Origin: Centrapalus pauciflorus
Lineage: Eukaryota; Streptophyta; Magnoliopsida; Asterales; Asteraceae
Direction of reading: 5' to 3'
Assembly (NCBI GenBank): GCA_020465985.1
Contig: JAANYP010002035.1
Coordinates: 1 to 64,000, forward strand
Length of the DNA stretch: 64,000 bases
Shown here: piece by piece, positions 10,960 through 20,575 of the stretch
Position numbering within the stretch: position 1 is the stretch's first letter
Layout: each line of letters starts with the position of its first letter
The notes under the pieces: generated by a model
Told to the model about the DNA's origin: nothing
The model's database searches: none
The model's input: only the letters and a program-made list of their open reading frames with translations
Program-made: the position numbers and the translations under genes

Positions 10960-12708
10960 TTATGAAAGTTCCATTTGAGGTTTGTTTAACCTGTATAAAA
11001 AGAAAGTAAGTTCTCCCATCATACTGATTTCATATTTTGATTTCATGAGTAATGAAAAATTCTTGCATAATTGCTCATTAGTAGAACCAAATATTATATC
11101 ATCCACATATATTTGAACAAGCATAATATCAGACTTCACCTTCTTTATGAACAGTGTGGTATCCACTTTACCTCTGGTATAACCATTGCTCATAAGGAAA
11201 TCAGTAAGAGTGTCATACCAGGCTCCAGGAGCTTGTTTTAGACCATAGAGAGCTTTGTCCAACTTATAGACAAAACCTGGATGACGTTCATTATCAAAAC
11301 CTGGAGGCTGCTTGACATAGACTTCTTCTTGCAGCTTACCATTCAAAAATGCACGCTTCACATCCATTTGAAATACCTTCATGCTCTTATGAGCAGCGTA
11401 GGCTAGAAACAAACGAATTGCCTCTAACCTGGCCACAGGAGCAAATGTTTCATCGTAGTCAATGTCTTCCTCCTGTCTGTAGCCTTGAGCAACTACTCTT
11501 GCCTTATTTCTAATGACATGACCTTGCTCATCCATCTTGTTCCTGTAAACCCATTTGGTGCCAATTATAGTTTTTCCTTTAGGAGGAGGGGCCAGCTTCC
11601 ATACTTTGTTTCTTTCAAACTGATTGAGTTCTTCTTGCATGGCAGTGATCCAATTGGTATCTTTAAGTGCTTCATCCACTTTCTTTGGCTCCATTAGGGA
11701 CACAAGGCTAGAAAACATAAACAAGTTCCCTAAGCTGTCCCATCTTGTTTGCACCACTTTGTTGATGTCACCAATTATTTGATCATTTGGGTGACACCTG
11801 ATCCACTTAGGATCATGCTTCAATGAGGATTCTCCTGAATTGTTTGCATCTTCAACAGGTCCTGTTGAACAGCTCTCAAGATTTTCAGACACACTGATAT
11901 CTTGAGTCTGTTCACTTGTTGAGCATGACTCTCCATTGTTGAACATATCAGCAGAGGATCCATAAAAATTTGCATTGATTGATTCAGGACATGAGGTTGT
12001 AATTATGTCAGTACACTTATTCACACAGGGTGTATCAACATAATCATCATCAAGACCATCATAATTAACAGGTTCCACTCTGGATGTAGTGGAAGCTTTT
12101 GAGTCCTTTTCTTTACTGATGGAATGCATAAGATCATCAAAGCTGAATTCTCCTGAAACTGATTCAGGAACAACTTTGGTGGAGACACTCATGGACTCTT
12201 CAAAGGTGACATTGATAGATTCATCTATCACCTTTCTCTTGTTGTTGTATACTCTGTAGGCTTTGGAGATAGCAGAATATCCAACAATCACACCTTCATT
12301 AGCTTTGGGTTCAAACTTTGCCAGTTGGTCCCTTTGATTCAGAATGAAGCAAGGACATCCAAACACATAGAAGTAGCTAATGTTTGGCCTTCTCCCTTTA
12401 GGCAGCTCATGGGAAGTCTTGTTGAACCTTTTCACCACTAAGGATCTATTTTGGGTGAAGCAAGCAGTGTTGACAGCTTCAGCCCAGAATGATGAAGGTA
12501 AACCAGATGCACACAACATGGTTCTAGCAGCTTCAATGAGGGTTCTGTTTCTCCTTTCAGCAACTCCATTATGTTGTGGAGTTCTTACTGTTGAAAAGTT
12601 TTGTGAGATCCCTCTTTCTTCACAGAAGTCCTCAAGAGTACTGTTTCTGAACTCAGTACCATGATCACTTTTAAGCTGCTTGACTTGAGCAGAGTTCAGC
12701 ATTTCCAT
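10960..12708 (-). pseudogene. Integrase C-half and reverse transcriptase of copia 1
   Basis: This 582-codon frame starts inside the integrase core. SDHGTEF (second catalytic D) lies at about residue 15 and NGVAERRNRTL (catalytic E) at about residue 50. An acidic linker follows. RT then runs from about residue 375, with GTKWVYRNK, MDVKRAFLNG, QPPGF, LYGLKQAPGAWY and the catalytic YVDD near residue 533. After MMGELTFFL the frame shifts and ends early, so RT is cut off from RNase H. Upstream, a TAA at about 12,727-12,729, where copia 2 has GAA, separates it from the N-terminal integrase. All key RT residues survive, but the polyprotein cannot be made whole. Confidence 0.9.
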
Positions 12709-12729
12709 CTTTTTGATAAACCCAATTAT

Positions 12730-13128
12730 TTATCTAGCAGCCTCTCCTTTTCTCTTCAGAAAGATCACCCATGTAAACCTGGAGAACTCATCAATCATTA
12801 CTAGAGTGTATCTTCTTCCTCCTAGACTTGGGACACTGACTGGTCCAAACAAGTCCATGTGGATTAAGAAGAGAGGAGTATTAATGGAGAAATTGTGTTT
12901 AGATTTGAAAGATGATTTTCTCTGCTTGCCTTTTTCACAAGTTGTGCAGAGTTTATCCTTAACAAAGGTTATAGAAGGCAAACCTGTTACCAACTCTTTC
13001 TTACAGAGTTTGTTGATATTCTTGAAGTTCATGTGTGACAGCCTTTTGTGCCATAACCAGTTCACAGTTGCATTGGTTCTTGTGAGAAGGCAGGTTTTAG
13101 TTGTGAGATCAGCAGATTTCATGTCCAC
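12730..13128 (-). pseudogene. Pre-integrase zinc domain and N-half of integrase, copia 1
   Basis: The 132-codon frame has the GAG-pre-integrase/HHCC region: WLWHKRLSHMNF (two histidines) and CTTCEKGKQ (two cysteines). HMDLFGP (first catalytic D) and the core up to FTWVIFLKRKGEAAR follow. A nonsense codon then interrupts the reading into the next segment. In family terms this binds LTR ends and DNA during insertion. Confidence 0.9.
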
Positions 13129-13260
13129 AACATATACACCTTTCTTTCGTTGAGGTCACTCAGCAGGTCCTTGCAACCTGTCATATGTCCTGAGCAACCA
13201 CTGTCCAAGTACCAAACCTGGGATGATTGTTTGTCCTGCAGAGTGTCAAAGGAAAATATT
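13129..13260 (-). pseudogene. Protease remnant of copia 1, core deleted
   Basis: Reading minus, the active-site signature DSGCSGHMTG (catalytic aspartate at about 13,198-13,206) is intact. About 30 bases later the sequence jumps to the start of the pre-integrase domain. Copia 2 keeps the intervening ~235 bp (roughly 50,722-50,957). So most of the aspartic protease fold is missing here and the enzyme could not work. Confidence 0.75.
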
Positions 13261-13369
13261 AGTTATTTTTAGGGGAACTCATCATAGGGATGAGTTCTCC
13301 TACTTCATCAACATTTGTTGATGGGCTAGTGATATCCACACTAATATTTCCTATATGAATGGTATCAGT

Positions 13370-14537
13370 TTAAATACCATTATCATTGACTATGTTACTT
13401 CCAACACTGTTTGTTTTTGCAATGATGGAACTAGCAGAGTCAATAGACCTCATGTCCTCTGTTTCAGGACAGTCTTTGGCCATGTGTGTCTTCTTCCCAC
13501 ACTTGTAGGATTTTCTATTTTTAGCCTTTTTGGAAGAAGAACTTCCAGAAACATATTCTGAATTGTTTTTATTTATTCTGTCAGCAGGTTTAGCAAACTT
13601 ATTACTATTTTTAGATGAATCAACAGTTTGGGTGGAAGGCACAATAGCAACAGCTTTGCCTGTTTCTTCTTTCCTCTTTTTGGGAGGACAGATGTCAAAT
13701 ACAGGAAGCTTGATTGGTTTTTGACCTTCCACAGGTTTGGGAAACTTATTCCCAAATTTCTCGGTTTGAGCAATGGCTTTGCCTTTGCCCTTACTGAGAT
13801 GTGATTGATGTTGCCTATCATCATGATCACTACTTTTGGTTCTGAAAGACTTACCTTCATTTATAACCAATTATGATTTAAAAACTTATTTGAAACAGAG
13901 CAGATTTGCTTTCAACATGAGACTTACCCCTGTTTAAAGCAGACTGCTTACCTTTTAAAAACTTTTTCTCAAAATGATTAGCATCAAAAGGATTAACAGG
14001 TCTCTTACCATCAGGTTTGGACCCAGAGCCTCTTTTGTCAACAGGTTTAGCGTCCACAGCTGCAGTTTGAGCATGTTTTCCTTTCTTCTGCTTATGTGAA
14101 TCAGCAGAGCACTTACCAGGCTGATTTGATGGAGAACATATTCCATCATCAGCTTTTGGAGCTTTTTCACACAAGCTGTCAGTATTTTGAGGCCTGACAA
14201 ACCTGTTTGTTGAGACCAGCTTACCATTTACTTTCTGAATAAAAGTGCTGGGAAGCTCACCAAGAGTGGATAAGTCATCTTTCAGATTATTTATCTCAAC
14301 AATAGAAGCTTCTTTGTCAAGATCCCCTCCAAGATAGGCTTGGATTTGTGCAGGGATCTGTTGACTAATGCAATGGCTGACTTTTTGTGCATATTGGCAC
14401 CAAGAGTCAACTATCTTTTGAAGCTTTGCATGTTTTGCATCTGTCTCTCTCTTTTCATCTAGTAAAATGGAGTTGATGTGTTTTAATTCATCAAGCTCAG
14501 TGTCCAACTTAGGGAAACTGTCCAGTTTACTAGATTT
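13370..14537 (-). pseudogene. C-terminal gag of copia 1 (lysine-rich, degenerate zinc knuckle)
   Basis: Two frames, 14,552-13,878 and 13,870-13,370, adjoin with a small frame change. Content: a leucine-rich helical start (ELDELKHINSILLDEKRE), then a long K/S/P-rich nucleic-acid-binding-type tail, then CGKKTHMAKDC near 13,480. This last is a CCHC-like knuckle whose context (SYKCGKKTHMAKDC) lacks the first cysteine. The first ~5 codons of the 14,552 frame lie in the solo LTR. The matching region of copia 2 is 49,300-50,619. Confidence 0.75.
14533..14537. repeat. Target site duplication (GATTT), left copy
   Basis: GATTT precedes the solo LTR and is repeated at 15,221-15,225 directly after it. 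It proves a retroviral-type 5-bp staggered insertion into the gag of copia 1. Confidence 0.85.
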
Positions 14538-15220
14538 TGTAAGGTCTTGCACTACACAGATCTATCTAGACGCGACACCGTCAACGAGTGCGGAATCCTC
14601 GTTAGCGGCTTGACGGATATATCTTTCACACAGAACACGGAGACTACCACAACGTTGTACGAACACTAACGAACGAACCTACGCGATGATTCTCTCCGAA
14701 AACACACAAATATTACTGATAAACTCGAGATCGCCCTTTTGCTTAATCTCACCCGAATTCTGCAAAAGTCTCTTAATGATTCGAGTCAATCCCTAATTAT
14801 AGATGCTCATTCGAGTTTGCCTTGGGCCAAACTCGAATCAAGCCCAAGGCCCATTCGAGATTGTCCGCTTGACACTCTCGAATCTGCCCTATAATTCACA
14901 TTCGAATCTGCCATTCACATTCGAATCTGCCATAAATTCAAATGCTATTTACTTGTAAATTCGAATTTACTCTATATTCGACTTTCACATATTAAACCTA
15001 TATTTGAACTTATGTTTTAACTTAACTTATGTTTGAATTTATCTTTGAACTTTATGTTTGAACTTCTTGTAATATATTACATCTAGTTCAAACATACAAT
15101 CAATAACTATCAAACATATATAAAAACATATATCTGGTTAATATTCAGTACTTTTTAACATGACTTACAGAAAATGCTAATACTACTTAGACTGCTATCG
15201 TCACACAGGGTGTACCAACA
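14538..15220 (-). mobile_element. Solo LTR (683 bp) inserted in the gag of copia 1
   Basis: The insert interrupts gag between sequences that are adjacent in copia 2 (near 49,335). On the minus strand it begins TGTTGGTACACC and ends GACCTTACA, so it has TG...CA ends, and it is flanked by GATTT on both sides (14,533-14,537 and 15,221-15,225). It has no coding potential and its composition differs from the host element, with repeated ATTCGA words. It is best explained as the product of LTR-LTR recombination of an unrelated copia element. No other copy is in the window. Confidence 0.85.
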
Positions 15221-15225
15221 GATTT

Positions 15226-15634
15226 TATGTCAAGATCATTTTTAAGCTTAGAGATTTCAGACAGTAAAACATTGTGCTTCTCAACAGCAGCTTTTAAATC
15301 AACAAGCATGTATCAAACATTTTTACTTTTTCATCAGAACTGTAAGCCATAAAGTTTTGTACCTTTTCTTGTTGAACCTTTTGACAAGCATTGCAATCAT
15401 TTGCTCATCATCAAGTTCAGCAAGATCTGCACTGTCTTCCTCATTAGACATTTCTTCCCTCTCATCATCAGCCTGTTGATCAGGTTGTGTGAACACATCA
15501 CATACCTGACTAACAGGTTGTCTCACGCTGGCCACTAAGGCAGCACCTCTCTTAGATATTTCCAAGGCATTTCCTTTCTGTTGCCTTGATTGCTCATCAT
15601 TCAATAAGGATCCATATAAGTTTACAAGATCCAT
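15226..15634 (-). pseudogene. Middle gag of copia 1, zinc-knuckle segment deleted
   Basis: The 15,634-15,323 frame corresponds to the copia 2 sequence at about 39,310-39,590 (DLVNLYGSLLNDEQSRQQ ... MLVKRFNKKR). It then joins directly to the equivalent of 49,196 onward. About 0.42 kb, including the CCHC knuckle present in copia 2 at 48,843-48,884, is missing. The junction falls at an AGGT shared by both ends of the deletion. Confidence 0.75.
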
Positions 15635-16251
15635 ACCTTTGATCCATATAAGTTTACAAGATCTTCAGGCAGGATGTCCAAGAACTTATTCACCAGAGTC
15701 AGGCTGTCCTTTGTGATCCCAACAGCTTTGAGATCATTAATAAGAGCAGTATACCTGGTGTAGGTTTCTGTGAGAGACTCCTTTGGTTTTGCAAAGAAGA
15801 GTTCATACTGTCTAACAAGATTATTGATCCTACTATCCAGTGTGATTGTGGGACCATCATAGACGGTACACAAAGTATCCCACATCTCCTTTGCAGTTTT
15901 CATCTTCTCAACCTGTTTGTATACATCATCAGGAAGAGAAATGACCAGGTTATTCATGTCTTTAGCATCCAGAGCAACCAGTCTTTTGTCTTCATCAGAC
16001 CATTGAGCTTTGGCCTTCTCAAAGGTTCTGATTTCAGGGGTAGCTCCTTCAACAGCAGGAGTGATAGTAGTAACAGAAGTTGGCACATAAGGACCTTCCA
16101 TAACTATCTCTGGCAGTTGTACGTCCAGATTCTCAAAATAGAGCATCATTTTACACTTCCAACCAGAGAAGTTCTGATGATTAAACTTGGGGGTTTTGGC
16201 TATTGACCCATTGTCATAGTAAGAGGAGGAACTTGCAGCACTTTTGTCCAT
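15622..16251 (-). pseudogene. N-terminal gag of copia 1
   Basis: A 209-codon frame starting MDKSAASSSSYYDNG 49 bases after the PBS. The start is the first ATG after the primer site and matches the copia 2 gag start (MDNSSASSSWYDNG). The gag capsid-type region has NHQNFSGWKCKMMLYFE, followed by helices with TAKEMWDTLCTVYDG and the ETYTRYTALINDLKA segment, typical of plant copia gag (UBN2/retrotran_gag type). At its end a 23-bp segment is duplicated (15,609-15,631 and 15,641-15,663), replacing about 45 bp seen in copia 2 and shifting the frame. Confidence 0.85.
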
Positions 16252-16299
16252 GGGAAAGTAGGGAGAATGAGAGATCTAGAGTTGACACACACTCTATCT

Positions 16300-16311
16300 G
16301 CTCTGATACCA
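16300..16311 (-). other. Primer binding site of copia 1
   Basis: Minus strand TGGTATCAGAGC, complementary to the 3' end of plant initiator methionine tRNA, lies 2 bases inside the 5' LTR end. This is the standard minus-strand priming site. Confidence 0.9.
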
Positions 16312-16313
16312 GT

Positions 16314-17420
16314 TGTAGGTCCCAAAAGGTTTCCCTAGTGTATTAATCTAAGCTGTAGAGGGGGGGGGATGAATACAACAATTTAAAACTCAACACTCTT
16401 TTCTCAATGTTTGTGTATATTATCAACAAGTGTTAATTACAAACAAGCTTGACTGCAAAAAGGTTCAAGCTCAGATGACAGATACAACAGTTGTTTAACT
16501 AATCTAAGACTCACTCAGACTAGATACAATGAATACACTCACTTAGATGTACTCACTAATTTTACAAGACACAGATGGACAACTTGAGTATGAACAGCTT
16601 AGACACACGTACTGTAATATTCAAGCAGACTTGCATGCATGAAAACACACTTTAATGCACGATCTGATTTCACACTCTTGGATAACTCACAATCATTAGA
16701 AGTTTCCTTTTATACTCTTAATGAGAATCTCAGTGAAGCTTCTTCATTGGACAAATGAGATAGTGGGATGTCTTTCCAAAAAGACAAGACACCTTTTCTG
16801 CACATTCTGATAAAGCATGTTTGTCTTCATATGACAGAATCTTTGTCTCTTTCTTTTTGTCACTCTTGCATAATGCTTTAATCAAAAGAGGAATGTCAAC
16901 TTTGCATCTTTCTTCTTTTGTTAAGGCCATTTTGATATAAGAAAAGGTCTGTCACCCTTTTCAGATATCCGTTTGTCTTCATGTAACAGAACAGCGTGGG
17001 CAGGCTGTGCAGTTTCTGTTTTCCACTTTCTCTTCGACTCTTAAACTGATCTTGTAGCCAAAAACAATACACGAGGACTTGGAAACATATTCCATAAAGT
17101 GTTTAGCCTGTTCACAAAGAACAGGTTCTGTTCACAAAGAACAGAGCACTTAGAAACTGCCCAAGCTGCTCAGCAGAACACAGCAGCGTAGACAGTTTTT
17201 GTCCAGCCTTTTCAGCAGACAGAACAGCTTGGACAATTCTGCCTTTGTTGCAACGAATGAAACATGGTAAAAAGCTTTGCCTTATATTGCAAATCACTTT
17301 TCAGGTTTCAATAAGGCATGAACAGAACTTAAATTATACCTTCAAGTGCATCAAACAGGTTTGATTAAAAATCTCCCCTAAGATATAGAGCAGGTTTGAC
17401 TAAGGCCTTTTTGTGCCTTA

Positions 17421-17422
<2 letters not shown>
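16314..17422 (-). repeat. 5' LTR of copia 1 (1,109 bp)
   Basis: Minus-strand limits are TGTAAGGCACAAAAAGG and GGGACCTACA, with the PBS next to it. It has the same length as the intact copia 2 LTR at 37,507-38,615. It contains the promoter elements annotated separately and a short poly-G (plus strand) tract near 16,361. Confidence 0.9.
16706..16750 (-). promoter_or_regulatory. Likely LTR promoter of copia 1 (CCAAT and TATA box)
   Basis: Minus strand CCAAT at 16,746-16,750 is followed by TATAAAAGG at 16,706-16,714, a spacing of about 32 bases. The same pair occurs in the copia 2 LTR (38,176-38,220), so it is conserved between copies. Transcription would start about 30 bases beyond the TATA box. 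Confidence 0.6.
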
Positions 17423-17465
<43 letters not shown>

Positions 17466-18086
17466 TTAGAAAAAGTAATGAAAGATAACAATCAATGTAG
17501 TCTATGGTTTCTTTTTTCTGATTTTATGAATTTTTAATGTGGCATAACATTTTATGATGTGATTTTATATATGAAGTTTTAAATAAGTAAAAGATTTTTG
17601 CTTTGATATTTCTATTGACTTTAACAAACGGAAAGTGGTTTTTACACAACCAATTTTTTTATCTAACACAACAAAATACAATTATATATAAAAATGAAAT
17701 AATAATTCATTGTGAACAAAGTGAAAGTTTCTAAATAGTTATTTTTGCACTTTCATAGTTGTAAAAAATTTGCACATTAAAAAGATTTCATAACATTTGT
17801 CTCTTTAAACTAATTTTTTAAAAAACATTGTAAATGAACCGAAAGTTACTTAATTGTATATTACACATTGCTTTAATTTAATACTCATTATTCATATAAT
17901 CTACAACAAATATGTAATCTATCATATAATATATAAGTTTCACATATAGTATCTATTAAAGTTCATACTTCTAGATAAATTTTTATGTATAATACACAAG
18001 CTACTAAAAAACTATGACTACTCAATAGTTTTATAATACTCATTAGTTAATTAATAGATTGATTAATAGAACTATTCTTCCTTTTT
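17423..18086. other. AT-rich non-coding flank, starts with a TA repeat
   Basis: (AT)n at about 17,424-17,460, then very AT-rich sequence with no open frame of note and no transposon ends that I recognise. It was presumably contiguous with 2,391-3,827 before copia 1 inserted. Confidence 0.6.
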
Positions 18087-18091
18087 AAGTA
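18087..18091. repeat. TSD AAGTA of gypsy A1 (left copy)
   Basis: AAGTA here is repeated at 27,432-27,436 immediately after the 3' LTR. It is a perfect match, confirming both element boundaries. Confidence 0.9.
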
Positions 18092-20355
18092 TGTAACATC
18101 CTCGGATTTAAATTATTGTATTTGAAGTTATTAAGTTTAAATTTGTAAATTAAGTTGTTACGAAAATGATTATGTATTTGATTTAAGAAAGTCGGTTGCT
18201 ATTTTGAGAAATTATGAAGCTTGGAAATTTTGAATTGTTATTATGATTTATAATTGTTAGTAAGGGTAAAACTAAGACTAAATCAGTATTTATTGGAACC
18301 GGATAAGTTGAGGGGCTAAAAGTGTCCAAAGTTGAAATTATGGAATAAAAGGCCCTTAGTCTTTCATTTTGAACTATCTCATTCTCTCTCTATAACCCAA
18401 GCTCTCTCTCTCTAGAAATCTCTCTAAAAATCTCTGATATTTCCTACTGGAATTCGAATTTGTGGAACCAAATTCGTGACTCAAGGCTGAATATAAACAA
18501 GATTCAAGTGAATTTAAGGTAAGAAACCCATTTTTAAGTTTTGAATTTGAATTTTGGAGAGAAAAGATGAAATTCGGATTTATAAACTGAGAAATTGTTG
18601 ATGCATGTGTGTTAAATCAGTGGAGAATCGATTGTTGAACATCACTGAAGCATCTGAAACAAGAATCATCGGTTAATTCGTCCTAAAAGGTTAGAAATCT
18701 TAATTTTTGTAAGTTTTTAGTGTTCTTGAGGTTTTTCTTCAATTTTGATCCAATCTGGACGAATTAGAATGTTATGGATGTGAAAAATGATGTAGAAATG
18801 TTCAATATATGTTAGTATAGTATTATTTTGGATTGCATGTTGATAGGAATGAATTTATGGAAATTTTAGTGCAAAACCCGTAGCTGCGAAATAGCAAACC
18901 TGCTAGTGAACTCGGCGAGTTCATGAGGAACTCGGCGAGTACTGAAGAACAGATGAATAAATCTTCATAAAAATTCATAAGTGTTGGATCCGAATTCGGT
19001 TGGGACCCGAATTCGGATAAGATCCGAAATTCGGATTGGACCGAAGTCAAAAACTAAGAACCGAACTCGGAGGGTCCGAATTCGGATGGGTCAACCCGAA
19101 CTCGGATGGGTCAACCTAATCCGGATGTGTCCGAAATTCAACTAAGGGTCCGAAATTCGGACAGGAACTCGGCGAGTTCCATGAGCCTACTCGGCGAGTT
19201 CTATGAGTTTTGGGGTAATTCGGATGGGTTTAAAAGGACCCGAATTAATGGACAATTAAACACACTTTTGGGATATCTTGTGTACTATAATAAGGCATAT
19301 AATGGAGGGTTAATTGGGAATAATAACAACTTGAATAACGGTATATAAAATGAGTTTTGGATGATGTTTCCGAATGTTGTAGCACTTTATTGTATACAAG
19401 TTGATGGTAATTGTTAAAGAACATATAATGATAATATGTTTTCATTATGGAAATGAAACAGGTCCCTTGTGGTGTTGTTTAACCCACAGTGGGGTACTTT
19501 TGAGTCCGGTTGAAATTCCGAGGAGAAATAATATTGCTTAAAGAATAATAACGCACCCACTGTGAGTACCTTTGATTTTTTAACATGTCTGCATCTGCTT
19601 TATGTTTGCATTGCCTGCTGAGGCCTGTTGTTTCATGTTCGTTTGGCATTCTACTAACATGCGTTTATGTTGATGCACATTCATATTTGTTGCATGTCCG
19701 TTCATTTGTTGTGCATCCTTTCGATGGACCTGCGTGGTCGCATCTGTACTCTGATGTTACTGTGCTATATGACCAAGAGTTTGACACCTCTGTGGTCAGG
19801 ATAGACAGTAGGTCATCCCCGATGTAATGTCTGCCTCAGATGGTTGGTTATTCTTATGCCGAGTGTCAGCTCGAAGGAGCTGCGGCTCGGGTTTGCGTAC
19901 TTGGAGTACGTGTGGGGTATACGGTATGTGTTACCGCGGTTACCCTGGGTGGCATCATAATGATTTGTAGAATGTGTAAAATCATATGGTATTCACTAAG
20001 CTTTAGCTTACCCCTTCAGTTGTTGAATTTTTACAGGAAAAGGAAAATCCGCTGCGGGACCGTCTAGCTAAGTTATCAGTTGAAGTGACTTGAAGATTTC
20101 CACTGTTTATCTTGGTATTTGTTCTATGGAAACACTGTTGTAATAATTTTGGGGATGATGTAATACATTTGGATTTGTAGACTTAGATGTGTAACCTTTG
20201 TAGCACCGTAGGGTGTTAGACTCTGTTGTAATACTTTTATTTATGTATTTTGCTTCCGCACTTTAATTAAGTTATCAGATCATTATGTTATCTGTTTGTT
20301 GGTGATTAATCCTGGGTGAATTGTAATTGGTGGTTAATGTGGCGAGGGCGTCACA
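18092..20355 (+). repeat. 5' LTR of gypsy A1 (2,264 bp)
   Basis: Starts TGTAACATCC and ends GGCGTCACA, 5 bases before the PBS. It includes an AATAAAAGG TATA-like site near 18,345 followed by a CT-rich initiator region, a cluster of ATTCGG/ACTCGG words (about 18,900-19,240), and a 3' segment from about 19,555 that is almost identical to the LTRs of A2. A 75-codon frame at 19,840-20,067 recurs in all four family LTRs simply because the LTRs are similar. Confidence 0.93.
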
Positions 20356-20360
20356 GCGTA

Positions 20361-20372
20361 TGGTATCAGAGC
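20361..20372 (+). other. Primer binding site of gypsy A1
   Basis: TGGTATCAGAGC, complementary to initiator methionine tRNA, five bases after the LTR end. It is followed by AGTAGTTTGAG as in A2. Confidence 0.92.
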
Positions 20373-20575
20373 AGTAGTTTGAGATTCAAGTGTCCGTGAG
20401 GTCTTGGTCTCAAACATTAAGTGTTGACATGTAGTGATACTAAGTAATGATCTGAACTAAGATAGGTTACGATCTAGTAATCATAAGAATATTGACTATT
20501 ATACGGGACAATTGGGTGGTGTCTATAAATAAATGACATATTACTAAATAAATTATATGTTTCGTATTTCAGAAC

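Larger units (their letters stand above)
3828..17422 (-). mobile_element. SIRE-like Ty1/copia retrotransposon 'copia 1' (13.6 kb, non-functional)
   Basis: Two related LTRs (3,828-4,958 and 16,314-17,422) bound an internal region that holds, in minus-strand order, PBS, gag, a protease remnant, INT, RT, RNase H, a long third coding region and PPT. The order INT-RT-RH defines Ty1/copia. The extra region after RNase H and the large size are hallmarks of the SIRE/Maximus lineage (family knowledge). The element is broken by stops, frameshifts, two internal deletions and a solo LTR in gag. LTR divergence is visibly higher than in the gypsy A copies, so it is an older insertion. Both ends lie in TA repeats, so no clean 5-bp TSD can be resolved. 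Confidence 0.9.

Noticed and set aside
19840..20067. 75-codon frame repeated in four places (also 26,916; 39,926; 46,926)
   Set aside because: All four lie at the same position in gypsy A LTRs, so identity reflects LTR similarity. No start context, no domain, and the LTR region is transcribed as leader/trailer.
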